Shown here in pieces: positions 1 through 8,453 of a DNA stretch of 64,000 nt; position 1 is the stretch's first letter, and each line of letters begins with the position of its first letter. A model generated the notes under the pieces. That model was not told the DNA's origin. It saw only the letters and a list, made by a program, of their open reading frames with translations, and did not search any database. Where the stretch lies: contig NZ_UIDD01000003.1 in the NCBI RefSeq assembly GCF_900497695.1, forward strand, positions 1 through 64,000. Direction: 5' to 3'. This DNA is from Pseudomonas wadenswilerensis (GTDB lineage: Bacteria > Pseudomonadota > Gammaproteobacteria > Pseudomonadales > Pseudomonadaceae). The position numbers were made by a program, and so were the translations under genes.

Positions 1-488
<488 letters not shown>

Positions 489-634
489 TATAACACCCAA
501 GCAATTTGCTGCTCCTAAATAAAGAGCAGGCCAAATTGCGGTAGTGAAGACTGCAAAGCCGAGAATTTGTAACTCACAAACATCACATACCCGATTCGCT
601 GGAGTGTCTAACAAGACCTTCTGGCAACAGAATT

Positions 635-752
635 TCTTGACGACCATAGAGCATTGGAACCACCTGATCCCATCCCGAACTCAGTAGTGAAACGATGCAT
701 CGCCGATGGTAGTGTGGGGTTTCCCCATGTGAGAGTAGGTCATCGTCAAGAT
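635..752 (+). rRNA. rrf: 5S ribosomal RNA
   Basis: A typical Pseudomonas 5S rRNA. The ends are set by the terminal helix CTTGACG (636-642) pairing with CGTCAAG (744-750). The internal segment with ATCCCATCCCGAACTC is the conserved loop region. It is the last gene of the rRNA operon and is followed by an intrinsic terminator. The ends are uncertain by one or two bases. Confidence 0.96.
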
Positions 753-761
753 TAAATTCCG

Positions 762-797
762 AAACCCCTATCTGCGTACGCAGGTAGGGGTTTTGTC
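762..797 (+). terminator. rRNA operon terminator
   Basis: An inverted repeat (AACCCCTATCTGC against GCAGGTAGGGGTT) is followed by a T-rich run, just after 5S. Confidence 0.9.
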
Positions 798-908
798 TTT
801 CTGGCATTTTCCTCTGTGCGCTCCTGCTGCCGCTTCCGCAACTCAGTTTTCTATGCAATCCCCACCTGCATGGCTATCATGCCCTCCTCATTGTGAGTCG
901 AGATTGGC

Positions 909-1868
909 ATGCTGAAGTTGTTGAAGCTCCTCAAGGATGGCCGGTTCCATTCCGGGCAAGACCTGGGCGCAGCCTTGGGCGTCAGTCGCGCCGCTGTCTG
1001 GAAGCAATTGCAGCTTCTTGAGGCTGAGCTGAACCTGCCCATTCATAAAGTCCGTGGCCGCGGCTATCAGTTGGCCACGCCGCTGTCGTTGCTGGAAGAG
1101 TCGGCATTAGCCGAGCTTTCCCAAGGTGAACAGTGGCCAGTGTTGATATTCGAATCCATCGACTCGACCAACGCCCAGGCCCTGCGCTCGATCAGCGAAG
1201 GCCAGGCTGCGCCGTTCCTGGTGCTGGCTGAGCGTCAGGCGGCCGGGCGTGGTCGGCGTGGCCGGCAGTGGGTCAGCCCATTCGCGGAAAACCTGTACTA
1301 CAGCCTGGTGCTACGTATTGAAGGCGGCATGCGCCAGCTGGAAGGTTTGAGCCTTGTGGTTGGCCTGGCGGTAATGCGTACGCTGCAGGCCTTTGGTGTT
1401 GCCAGCGCGGGACTGAAATGGCCGAATGATGTTCTGGTAAACAATCAGAAAATCGCTGGCATCCTCCTGGAGCTGGTTGGAGATCCCGCGGACGTCTGTC
1501 ACGTCGTGCTGGGGATTGGTATCAACGTCAACATGCAGGTCAACGAGCAGATCGATCAGCTGTGGACGTCTGTGCGTCGTGAGACAGGGGTGGCAGTCGA
1601 TCGTAATAAGCTGGTGGCTGCGCTCAGTCAGAACCTGCAGCAGGATCTGCAGCGCCATCGGCAATCCGGTTTCGCCGCGTTCCAGGCCGAATGGGAACAA
1701 TCCCATCTGTGGCAGGGGGCTGCGGTGTCCCTGATTGCCGGAGTCAACCGGATTGACGGAATTGTTCTAGGCATTGACCGGCAAGGGGCGTTGCGCCTCG
1801 AGGTTGATGGTGTTGAGAAGAGCTTTAGCGGTGGTGAGCTCAGTTTGAGGTTGCGTGATGATTCTTGA
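909..1868 (+). CDS. birA: Biotin-protein ligase / biotin operon repressor
   Basis: BirA makes biotinyl-5'-AMP and transfers biotin to the BCCP subunit of acetyl-CoA carboxylase and other carboxylases; with the adenylate bound it also represses biotin genes. This is the bifunctional 319-residue form. Residues 1-60 are a winged helix-turn-helix, the biotin/ATP loop GRGRRGR is at 113-119, and KWPND is at 170-174, followed by the C-terminal SH3-like domain. The last 11 bp overlap coaX, so the two are translationally coupled. The ATG at 909 is the only start that keeps the whole HTH. Cytoplasmic. Confidence 0.95.
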   Translation: MLKLLKLLKDGRFHSGQDLGAALGVSRAAVWKQLQLLEAELNLPIHKVRGRGYQLATPLSLLEESALAELSQGEQWPVLIFESIDSTNAQALRSISEGQAAPFLVLAERQAAGRGRRGRQWVSPFAENLYYSLVLRIEGGMRQLEGLSLVVGLAVMRTLQAFGVASAGLKWPNDVLVNNQKIAGILLELVGDPADVCHVVLGIGINVNMQVNEQIDQLWTSVRRETGVAVDRNKLVAALSQNLQQDLQRHRQSGFAAFQAEWEQSHLWQGAAVSLIAGVNRIDGIVLGIDRQGALRLEVDGVEKSFSGGELSLRLRDDS

Positions 1869-2604
1869 GCTCGATTGTGGCAACAGCTTTATCAAGTGGC
1901 GGGTAATCCATGCTGCGCAGGGTGCTGTGGCTGCCGGCGGCATAGTGGACTCCGATCAGGCCCTGGTAGCGGCTGTCATGGCGCTCCCTGAGGCGCCCAG
2001 GCGCTGCCGCCTGGTCAGTGTCAGAAGTGAAGAGGAGACTGCCGGTCTTTCGGCGCTGCTCGCTCAGCACTTTGGCCTGAATGTTGTCGTGGCGCAGCCG
2101 GCCAAAGAGGTCTGTGGCGTGCGTAATGGTTACGAAGACTTCCAGCGCCTTGGCCTGGATCGTTGGCTTGCGCTCCTGGGGGGGTATCACTTGGCGGGCG
2201 GCGCTTGCCTGGTCATGGATTTTGGTACGGCGGCCAAGGCCGACTTCGTATCTGCCGACGGCGAGCATCTGGGTGGTTTCATTTGCCCGGGCATGCCGTT
2301 GATGCGCAGTCAGCTGCGTACCCACACCCGGCGTATCCGCTATGACGATGCTTCGGCTGAACGGGCATTGTCGAGCCTGGCGCCTGGGCGTTCTACTGTC
2401 GAGGCGGTGGAGCGTGGTTGCGTGCATATGCTGCAGGGCTTTGTTCGCTCGCAGCTCGAATACGCTCAGGGACTGTGGGGTGATGATTTCACCGTGCTGC
2501 TAACCGGGGGCGATGCGCTCCTGGTGCAGGAGACCGCGCCACAGGCCCGGGTGGTGCCGGACCTGGTGTTCGTTGGTCTGGCCATGGCTTGTCCCCTGGA
2601 TTGA
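1858..2604 (+). CDS. coaX: Type III pantothenate kinase
   Basis: CoaX phosphorylates pantothenate in the first step of coenzyme A synthesis. It is the type III enzyme, which is not feedback-inhibited by CoA and needs a monovalent cation. The 248-residue protein begins MILELDCGN (phosphate-binding D6 and N9), has DRW at 101-103 and DFGTA at 121-125, all family signatures of the ASKHA fold. I chose the ATG at 1858 over the GTG one codon upstream because family members start MILE. It overlaps birA and is 7 bp from the next gene, indicating one operon. Confidence 0.95.
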   Translation: MILELDCGNSFIKWRVIHAAQGAVAAGGIVDSDQALVAAVMALPEAPRRCRLVSVRSEEETAGLSALLAQHFGLNVVVAQPAKEVCGVRNGYEDFQRLGLDRWLALLGGYHLAGGACLVMDFGTAAKADFVSADGEHLGGFICPGMPLMRSQLRTHTRRIRYDDASAERALSSLAPGRSTVEAVERGCVHMLQGFVRSQLEYAQGLWGDDFTVLLTGGDALLVQETAPQARVVPDLVFVGLAMACPLD

Positions 2605-2611
2605 GGTGCCT

Positions 2612-3040
2612 ATGCGTTGGTTGTTTCTGTTGTTGGTGGTGCTCAATGTCTTTTATTACGTCTGGCACCAGCAGGAAGCGCCGTTGAAGGCCAAGGAAGT
2701 GGCGCCGTTGTCGCTGTATAAGGGAAATCAGCAGGATATTCGTCTGCTGAGCGAGTCGAGCAAGGGTAAAACGGCGCCCGAGCGTGGCCAGGAATGCCTC
2801 TACGTAGGCGGCCTGGCGGGCCAGGATCAGGTAAAGGCACTGCGTCAGCGCTTGCTGACCCTGGATATTGCTGCTGTTCCGGTGACCGGCCGCCTGGGTG
2901 ATAGCACTGGTTTGTGGCTGCAGATCGCGCCCCAGAGCCAGCGTTTGCTGGACCAAACCGTGCTTGGGACACTTTCCCATGATTTCAAAGACTTAAAACA
3001 TAAAATAATGTTGTGCGAGGGTATTGCAACTGGCGAATAG
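2612..3040 (+). CDS. Small membrane protein with SPOR-like C-terminal domain
   Basis: A 142-residue protein with one N-terminal membrane segment (about residues 2-17, MRWLFLLLVVLNVFYYVW) and a periplasmic remainder. The C-terminal half (CLYVGGL...VKALRQRLL...) has the pattern of a SPOR domain, a fold that binds denuded peptidoglycan at division sites. The repeat symmetry of SPOR is weak here, so the domain call is a similarity judgement. Start chosen at 2612, directly after the coaX stop; a longer reading frame begins inside coaX but would remove the membrane anchor. It follows birA-coaX in other Pseudomonas as I recall. Confidence 0.75.
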   Translation: MRWLFLLLVVLNVFYYVWHQQEAPLKAKEVAPLSLYKGNQQDIRLLSESSKGKTAPERGQECLYVGGLAGQDQVKALRQRLLTLDIAAVPVTGRLGDSTGLWLQIAPQSQRLLDQTVLGTLSHDFKDLKHKIMLCEGIATGE

Positions 3041-3150
3041 CTTGATAGAATGGCGCCCGCTTCACAGGGAACACCACTCAGGTGGTAGAGCTGGAGGCGG
3101 TGTCAAAGCAGCTAAGTTTCAGATTTGATTGAAAAAATTTGAAAAAGAGC

Positions 3151-3180
3151 TTGACACTGGATCGGCATTCTGCATAGAAT
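3151..3180 (+). promoter_or_regulatory. Sigma70 promoter of the tRNA-tufB operon
   Basis: TTGACA (3151-3156), an 18-bp spacer and TAGAAT (3175-3180), 14 bp upstream of tRNA-Tyr. A perfect palindrome, CGGCATTC-6 bp-GAATGCCG (3163-3184), covers the -10 and the start region. A second weaker candidate (TTGCAA-16-TAGAAT, 3024-3051) lies upstream. Confidence 0.8.
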
Positions 3181-3193
3181 GCCGGCCAAATCT

Positions 3194-3277
3194 GGAGGGA
3201 TTCCCGAGCGGTCAAAGGGGACGGACTGTAAATCCGTTGCGAGAGCTTCGAAGGTTCGAATCCTTCTCCCTCCACCA
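3194..3277 (+). tRNA. tRNA-Tyr (GTA)
   Basis: Acceptor GGAGGGA pairs with TCCCTCC and CCA is encoded. It has a long variable arm, and the anticodon GTA is at 3228-3230. First gene of the tRNA-tufB unit. Confidence 0.96.
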
Positions 3278-3301
3278 GTTTTAGCGAGAGCCGCAAGCTC
3301 C

Positions 3302-3375
<74 letters not shown>

Positions 3376-3401
3376 AGTTTACGGTTGTTGCACAGTGTTA
3401 C

Positions 3402-3477
3402 GCTCTTGTAGCTCAGTTGGTAGAGCACACCCTTGGTAAGGGTGAGGTCAGCGGTTCAAATCCGCTCAAGAGCTCCA
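3402..3477 (+). tRNA. tRNA-Thr (GGT)
   Basis: Acceptor GCTCTTG pairs with CAAGAGC, CCA is encoded, and the anticodon GGT is at 3435-3437. Third tRNA ahead of tufB. A short inverted repeat (AAGGCAGATAT / ATATCTGCCTT, about 3485-3509) follows and may be a processing or attenuation hairpin. Confidence 0.96.
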
Positions 3478-3563
3478 TATAACTAAGGCAGATATGAAAA
3501 TATCTGCCTTTGTTTTAATGGTCGTATTGACTTGCTTATTTCTTCTTGCTGAGGATTGTCTCG

Positions 3564-4757
3564 ATGGCTAAGGAAAAGTTCGATCGTAGTCTGCCGCACG
3601 TGAACGTCGGCACCATTGGTCACGTCGACCATGGCAAGACCACGCTGACCGCAGCGCTGACCCGCGTCTGCTCCGAAGTTTTCGGTTCGGCCGTTGTTGA
3701 CTTCGATAAGATCGACAGCGCTCCAGAAGAGAAAGCTCGCGGTATCACCATCAACACCGCACACGTCGAGTACAACTCGAAGATTCGTCACTACGCTCAC
3801 GTCGACTGCCCAGGTCACGCTGACTACGTGAAGAACATGATCACCGGTGCTGCCCAGATGGACGGCGCGATCCTGGTTTGCTCGGCCGCCGATGGTCCGA
3901 TGCCACAAACCCGTGAGCACATCCTGCTGTCCCGTCAGGTTGGCGTTCCGTACATTGTGGTCTTCCTGAACAAGGCTGACCTGGTAGACGACGCTGAGCT
4001 GCTGGAACTGGTCGAGATGGAAGTTCGCGACCTGCTGTCCACCTATGACTTCCCAGGCGACGACACTCCGATCATCATCGGTTCGGCTCGTATGGCGCTG
4101 GAAGGCAAAGACGACAACGAAATGGGCACCACCGCTGTCAAGAAGCTGGTTGAGACTCTGGATGCCTACATCCCAGAGCCTGAGCGCGCTATCGACAAGC
4201 CGTTCCTGATGCCAATCGAAGACGTATTCTCGATCTCGGGTCGTGGTACCGTTGTTACCGGTCGTATCGAGCGTGGTATCGTCCGCGTTCAAGACGCCCT
4301 GGAAATCGTTGGTCTGCGTGACACCACCACCACCACCTGCACCGGTGTTGAGATGTTCCGCAAGCTGCTGGACGAAGGTCGTGCTGGCGAGAACTGCGGC
4401 GTGCTGCTGCGCGGCACCAAGCGTGACGACGTTGAGCGTGGCCAGGTTCTGGTCAAGCCAGGTTCGGTCAAGCCGCACACCAAGTTCACCGCAGAAGTTT
4501 ACGTTCTGAGCAAGGAAGAAGGCGGCCGTCATACTCCGTTCTTCAAAGGCTACCGTCCACAGTTCTACTTCCGTACTACTGACGTGACTGGTAACTGCGA
4601 GCTGCCAGAAGGCGTTGAAATGGTAATGCCAGGTGACAACATTCAAATGACTGTTACCCTGATCAAGACCATCGCGATGGAAGACGGTCTGCGTTTCGCT
4701 ATCCGTGAAGGCGGTCGTACCGTCGGTGCTGGTGTCGTAGCAAAGATTATCGAATAA
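3564..4757 (+). CDS. tufB: Elongation factor Tu, copy in tRNA operon
   Basis: EF-Tu carries aminoacyl-tRNA to the ribosomal A site as a GTP complex. The protein is 397 residues. G1 GHVDHGKT, G3 DCPGH and G4 NKAD are all intact, and the two C-terminal beta-barrels are complete. Start is the ATG at 3564 (MAKEKFDRS); an upstream in-frame extension is not part of the family. The protein is identical to the second copy at 20173-21366. The DNA of the two copies is nearly identical in the centre but diverged at both ends (see findings). tRNA genes flank it on both sides, as in the E. coli tufB operon. Confidence 0.98.
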   Translation: MAKEKFDRSLPHVNVGTIGHVDHGKTTLTAALTRVCSEVFGSAVVDFDKIDSAPEEKARGITINTAHVEYNSKIRHYAHVDCPGHADYVKNMITGAAQMDGAILVCSAADGPMPQTREHILLSRQVGVPYIVVFLNKADLVDDAELLELVEMEVRDLLSTYDFPGDDTPIIIGSARMALEGKDDNEMGTTAVKKLVETLDAYIPEPERAIDKPFLMPIEDVFSISGRGTVVTGRIERGIVRVQDALEIVGLRDTTTTTCTGVEMFRKLLDEGRAGENCGVLLRGTKRDDVERGQVLVKPGSVKPHTKFTAEVYVLSKEEGGRHTPFFKGYRPQFYFRTTDVTGNCELPEGVEMVMPGDNIQMTVTLIKTIAMEDGLRFAIREGGRTVGAGVVAKIIE

Positions 4758-4774
4758 GTAGTTGATTTCTCTCG

Positions 4775-4810
4775 ATCAGGCCGACATAATGGTCGGCCTG
4801 ATAAGCTTTT
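4775..4810 (+). terminator. Hairpin between tufB and tRNA-Trp
   Basis: A perfect 11-bp stem, ATCAGGCCGAC (4775-4785) with GTCGGCCTGAT (4792-4802), is followed by AAGCTTTT. It lies only 8 bp before tRNA-Trp, so it may be a leaky terminator or an RNase processing signal rather than a full stop. Confidence 0.55.
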
Positions 4811-4886
4811 AGGTCAGTAGCTCAATTGGCAGAGCGACGGTCTCCAAAACCGTAGGTTGGGGGTTCGATTCCCTCCTGACCTGCCA
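4811..4886 (+). tRNA. tRNA-Trp (CCA)
   Basis: Acceptor AGGTCAG pairs with CTGACCT, 3' GCCA is encoded, and the anticodon CCA is at 4844-4846. It lies between tufB and secE, the usual place in gammaproteobacteria. Confidence 0.97.
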
Positions 4887-4931
4887 GATTCACCTCGTGT
4901 GTCTGGCTTTCTTTTCACAGGATTTTCCTAG

Positions 4932-5300
4932 ATGACTCCCAAGGCTGAAGCCCAAGACTCTCGTTTTGATCTGCTCAAGTGGCTGGCTGTTGTCGCTTTG
5001 GTAGTCGTTGGTGTTGTGGGTAACCAGTATTACTCCGCCTCGCCGATTCTGTATCGCGTACTTGCACTGCTTGCTCTTGCTGCTGTAGCTGGCTTCGTTG
5101 CCCTGCAGACTGCCAAAGGCAAGTCGTTCTTTGCGCTGGCAAAGGAAGCTCGCACCGAGATTCGTAAAGTCGTATGGCCAACCCGCCAAGAAACCACGCA
5201 GACCACGCTCATCGTAGTGGCGGTTGTCCTGGTTATGGCGTTGCTGCTGTGGGGTCTCGACTCCCTGCTGGGTTGGTTGATTTCCTTGATTGTTGGCTAA
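4932..5300 (+). CDS. secE: Protein translocase subunit SecE
   Basis: SecE clamps SecY in the inner-membrane protein channel. The protein is 122 residues with three membrane segments (about 17-35, 41-60 and 92-120), the gammaproteobacterial form. The universally conserved amphipathic stretch EIRKVVWPTRQE (about 77-88) precedes the last membrane helix. It is 9 bp upstream of nusG and co-transcribed with it. Confidence 0.96.
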   Translation: MTPKAEAQDSRFDLLKWLAVVALVVVGVVGNQYYSASPILYRVLALLALAAVAGFVALQTAKGKSFFALAKEARTEIRKVVWPTRQETTQTTLIVVAVVLVMALLLWGLDSLLGWLISLIVG

Positions 5301-5309
5301 GGGTGTCCC

Positions 5310-5843
5310 GTGGCTAAGCGTTGGTACGTTGTGCATGCTTACTCGGGTTACGAGAAGCATGTAATGCGCTCGCTGATCGAGCGCGTAAAGCTGGCTGGCA
5401 TGGAAGATGGCTTCGGCGAGATTCTGGTCCCCACTGAAGAAGTGGTTGAGATGCGCAATGGCCAGAAGCGCAAAAGCGAGCGTAAGTTCTTCCCGGGTTA
5501 TGTGCTGGTCCAAATGGACATGAACGAAGGGACTTGGCACTTGGTCAAGGATACTCCTCGTGTCATGGGCTTCATCGGTGGTACTGCAGACAAGCCTGCA
5601 CCCATCACCGACAAAGAAGCTGAAGCCATTCTGCGTCGCGTTGCCGATGGCAGCGATAAGCCGAAGCCGAAGACTTTGTTCGAGCCGGGCGAAGTGGTCC
5701 GCGTTATCGACGGTCCGTTCGCTGATTTCAACGGTACCGTTGAAGAAGTTAACTACGAGAAGAGCCGGATCCAAGTGGCCGTGCTTATTTTCGGTCGCTC
5801 TACCCCGGTAGAGCTCGAGTTCAGCCAGGTCGAGAAGGTCTAG
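5310..5843 (+). CDS. nusG: Transcription antitermination factor NusG
   Basis: NusG binds RNA polymerase, suppresses pausing and links transcription to Rho or to the ribosome through S10. The 177-residue protein has an N-terminal NGN domain (about 1-115) and a C-terminal KOW domain (about 125-177, [12 protein letters not shown]). The start codon is GTG at 5310 ([12 protein letters not shown]); no ATG lies close by in frame. It forms an operon with secE and is followed by a strong terminator. Confidence 0.97.
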   Translation: MAKRWYVVHAYSGYEKHVMRSLIERVKLAGMEDGFGEILVPTEEVVEMRNGQKRKSERKFFPGYVLVQMDMNEGTWHLVKDTPRVMGFIGGTADKPAPITDKEAEAILRRVADGSDKPKPKTLFEPGEVVRVIDGPFADFNGTVEEVNYEKSRIQVAVLIFGRSTPVELEFSQVEKV

Positions 5844-5861
5844 CCGAACAAAGCATCCCAT

Positions 5862-5892
5862 ACCCCGCAGCCCTATGTGCTGCGGGGTTTTG
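5862..5892 (+). terminator. Terminator after nusG
   Basis: CCCCGCAG (5863-5870) pairs with CTGCGGGG (5880-5887), followed by TTTT. It separates secE-nusG from the L11 operon. Confidence 0.9.
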
Positions 5893-5962
5893 TCGTCACT
5901 GGGATAAAACGCAAGTAATCCGGGGAGCCTTCAGGCGTTCGTACCCGATATTGGAGTAGCTC

Positions 5963-6394
5963 ATGGCTAAGAAGATTCAGGCTTACATCAAGCTGCAAGT
6001 AAAGGCCGGCCAGGCCAACCCAAGCCCACCCGTTGGTCCAGCACTGGGTCAACACGGTGTGAACATCATGGAATTCTGCAAGGCCTTCAACGCCCGTACT
6101 CAGGGTCAAGAAGCCGGTCTGCCGACTCCTGTGATCATCACTGTTTACAGTGACCGCAGTTTCACCTTCGAAACCAAAAGCACCCCTGCTTCGGTTCTGC
6201 TGAAGAAAGCAGCTGGCCTGACCAGCGGTTCTGCACGTCCGAACACCGTTAAAGTCGGTACTGTGACCCGTGCTCAGCTGGAAGAGATCGCCAAGACCAA
6301 ACAGGCTGATCTGACTGCTGCTGACATGGATGCAGCCGTGCGAACCATCGCCGGTTCTGCTCGCAGCATGGGCCTCAACGTGGAGGGTGTGTAA
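5963..6394 (+). CDS. rplK: 50S ribosomal protein L11
   Basis: L11 binds the GTPase-associated centre of 23S rRNA and is needed for RelA activation in the stringent response. The protein is 143 residues, the family's usual length, with the proline-rich [13 protein letters not shown] loop (about 20-32) that thiostrepton-class drugs contact. The stop codon overlaps the rplA start by one base (TAATG), giving translational coupling. Confidence 0.98.
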   Translation: MAKKIQAYIKLQVKAGQANPSPPVGPALGQHGVNIMEFCKAFNARTQGQEAGLPTPVIITVYSDRSFTFETKSTPASVLLKKAAGLTSGSARPNTVKVGTVTRAQLEEIAKTKQADLTAADMDAAVRTIAGSARSMGLNVEGV

Positions 6395-7089
6395 TGGCTA
6401 AGCTGACCAAGCGCCAAAAGGCCATTGCTTCGAAAATCGAAGCAGGCAAAGTCTACAACTTCGAAGACGCAGCAGTGCTGCTGGCCGAACTGTCCACCGT
6501 GAAGTTCAGCGAATCCTTCGACGTTGCTGTCAACCTCGGTGTTGACCCACGTAAATCCGACCAGGTCGTTCGTAGCGCTACCGTGCTGCCACACGGCACT
6601 GGCAAGACCGTACGTGTAGCTGTCTTCACCCAGGGTCCTGCTGCTGAAGCCGCTCTGGCTGCCGGCGCTGACCGCGTTGGTATGGACGATCTGGCTGCCG
6701 AAATGAAAGGCGGCGACCTGAACTATGACGTCGTTATTGCTTCCCCGGACGCAATGCGTGTTGTAGGTCAGCTGGGTCAGGTTCTGGGTCCTCGCGGCCT
6801 GATGCCTAACCCGAAAGTCGGTACCGTAACTCCAGACGTAGCCACCGCGGTTAAAAACGCCAAGGCTGGTCAGGTTCGTTATCGCACCGACAAAAACGGC
6901 ATCATCCACACCTCCGTTGGCAAAGTCGGCTTTGAAGCTGGCAAGCTGAAGGAAAACGTTGAAGCCCTGATCGCTGATCTGAAGCGCATCAAGCCAGCTT
7001 CCTCGAAAGGTATCTACGTCAAGCGCGTTACCCTGAGCACCACCATGGGCCCAGGTCTGGTCATCGACCAGAGCTCGCTGAACGCGTAA
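6394..7089 (+). CDS. rplA: 50S ribosomal protein L1
   Basis: L1 forms the mobile L1 stalk that moves deacylated tRNA out of the E site. In E. coli it also represses translation of the L11-L1 mRNA. The protein is 231 residues and complete, with [10 protein letters not shown] in the middle (about 130-139) and the conserved IKPASSKG near the end. It is the second gene of the rplKA pair. Confidence 0.98.
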   Translation: MAKLTKRQKAIASKIEAGKVYNFEDAAVLLAELSTVKFSESFDVAVNLGVDPRKSDQVVRSATVLPHGTGKTVRVAVFTQGPAAEAALAAGADRVGMDDLAAEMKGGDLNYDVVIASPDAMRVVGQLGQVLGPRGLMPNPKVGTVTPDVATAVKNAKAGQVRYRTDKNGIIHTSVGKVGFEAGKLKENVEALIADLKRIKPASSKGIYVKRVTLSTTMGPGLVIDQSSLNA

Positions 7090-7289
7090 GACAAAACCCG
7101 GTGCGAGCGATCGCACCAGGTTGAAAAAATTGGGGTCCCTGCCTGGCGGGGGCTATCCAAGACCGTAGGCGACGCAAGTCTTAAACCACAAGCCTACGCA
7201 GATGGTGCCCCTGGTTCCTTACCGAATCAGACACCAAAACGACATCCGGCTCCGGCTGGATGAAACGGTAACAAGCAGGAGTTTTACCC
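7090..7289 (+). promoter_or_regulatory. L10 leader of the rplJL-rpoBC operon
   Basis: A 200-bp gap with several paired segments: GGTGCGA/TCGCACC (7100-7117), an outer GGGG/CCCC pairing, and CGTAGGC (7164-7170) with GCCTACG (7192-7198). Position and layout match the ribosomal protein L10 leader, an mRNA structure that the L10-(L12)4 complex binds to repress its own translation. The assignment rests on position and visible pairing only. Confidence 0.75.
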
Positions 7290-7790
7290 GTGGCAATTAA
7301 ACTCGAAGACAAGAAGGCCATCGTCGCTGAAGTCAACGAGGCTGCCAAAGTCGCTCTGTCTGCTGTCGTGGCTGATGCCCGTGGCGTGACTGTAGGCGCA
7401 ATGACCGGACTCCGTAAAGAGGCTCGTGAAGCTGGCGTTTACGTACGTGTTGTACGTAACACCCTGCTCAAGCGCGCTGTTGCTGACACTGAATTCAGTG
7501 TCCTCAACGACGCCTTCACTGGCCCTACCCTGATCGCATTCTCCAACGAACACCCGGGCGCTGCTGCCCGTCTGTTCGCAGAATTCGCCAAGGGTCAGAG
7601 CAAGTTCGAGATCAAGGCAGCTGCGTTCGACGGCAAGTTCCTTGCCGCAAACCAGATCGACGTGTTGGCTTCCCTGCCGACCCGCGACGAGGCCATTGCG
7701 AAGCTGATGAGCGTGATCCAAGGCGCTACCAGCAAGCTGGCTCGTACTTTGGCAGCCGTTCGCGACCAGAAAGAAGCTGCTGCAGCCTAA
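7290..7790 (+). CDS. rplJ: 50S ribosomal protein L10
   Basis: L10 anchors L7/L12 dimers to the ribosome stalk base. The protein is 166 residues. The N-terminal RNA-binding domain is followed by the C-terminal helix (about 135-162) that holds L7/L12. The start is GTG at 7290 ([12 protein letters not shown]), preceded by AGGAG; a weak start fits a gene controlled at translation by its leader. Confidence 0.97.
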   Translation: MAIKLEDKKAIVAEVNEAAKVALSAVVADARGVTVGAMTGLRKEAREAGVYVRVVRNTLLKRAVADTEFSVLNDAFTGPTLIAFSNEHPGAAARLFAEFAKGQSKFEIKAAAFDGKFLAANQIDVLASLPTRDEAIAKLMSVIQGATSKLARTLAAVRDQKEAAAA

Positions 7791-7868
7791 GGCGCAGAAA
7801 GCACTTTCGAAATCATACGTTTAATTTGATGGCTGCGTAGGCTGTCACCCCAATACAGGATTTAAGTC

Positions 7869-8234
7869 ATGTCTCTGACTAACGAGCAAATCATCGAAGC
7901 AATCGGCCAGAAAACCGTTCTGGAAGTTGTTGAGCTGATCAAAGCAATGGAAGAAACCTTCGGTGTTACCGCTGCTGTTGCCGCTGCCGGCCCAGCTGCT
8001 GCCGCTGCCGTTGTTGAAGAACAAACCGAGTTCAACGTTGTTCTGGTTGCCGCTGGCGACAAGAAAGTAAACGTGATCAAGGCTGTTCGTGAACTGACCG
8101 GCCTGGGCCTGAAAGAAGCCAAGGAAAAGGTTGATACCGCTCCTCAGGTTGTTGCTGAAGGCGTTTCGAAAGAAGCCGCTGACAAAGCTAAAGCTGACCT
8201 GGAAGCAGCAGGCGCTACCGTCGAACTGAAGTAA
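7869..8234 (+). CDS. rplL: 50S ribosomal protein L7/L12
   Basis: This is the stalk protein, present in several copies per ribosome, that recruits EF-Tu, EF-G, IF2 and RF3. The 121-residue chain has an N-terminal dimer/L10-binding helix region, an alanine-rich hinge (about 35-52) and the compact C-terminal domain with GLGLKEAK at about 78-85. It lies 78 bp after rplJ. Confidence 0.98.
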   Translation: MSLTNEQIIEAIGQKTVLEVVELIKAMEETFGVTAAVAAAGPAAAAAVVEEQTEFNVVLVAAGDKKVNVIKAVRELTGLGLKEAKEKVDTAPQVVAEGVSKEAADKAKADLEAAGATVELK

Positions 8235-8279
8235 TTTCGACTGTGCGTCTCCAGCCCGAGCGATAAGCGAAAGGCTGAT

Positions 8280-8308
8280 GGCTGGTGGCTCTTGCCACCG
8301 GCCTTTTT
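8280..8308 (+). terminator. Attenuator hairpin between rplL and rpoB
   Basis: A ten-bp stem, GGCTGGTGGC (8280-8289) with GCCACCGGCC (8294-8303), is followed by TTTTT. It has the shape of a full intrinsic terminator. In E. coli a partial terminator at this place lowers rpoBC relative to rplJL. A weak promoter-like pair (TTGGCA-18-GATAAC, 8315-8344) follows. Confidence 0.85.
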
Positions 8309-8453
8309 CCGTTATTGGCAGCTGACCAGGTCGGCGCCGATAACGAGCTGCAACCACCAATGATGGTGGCGCAAACCATGGGGTTTGCACGATTTTCTGG
8401 CTGCTCCCGTCGGGAGAAGCCAAACAAGCAGGTGACCAAGCTGGGGAACGCTG

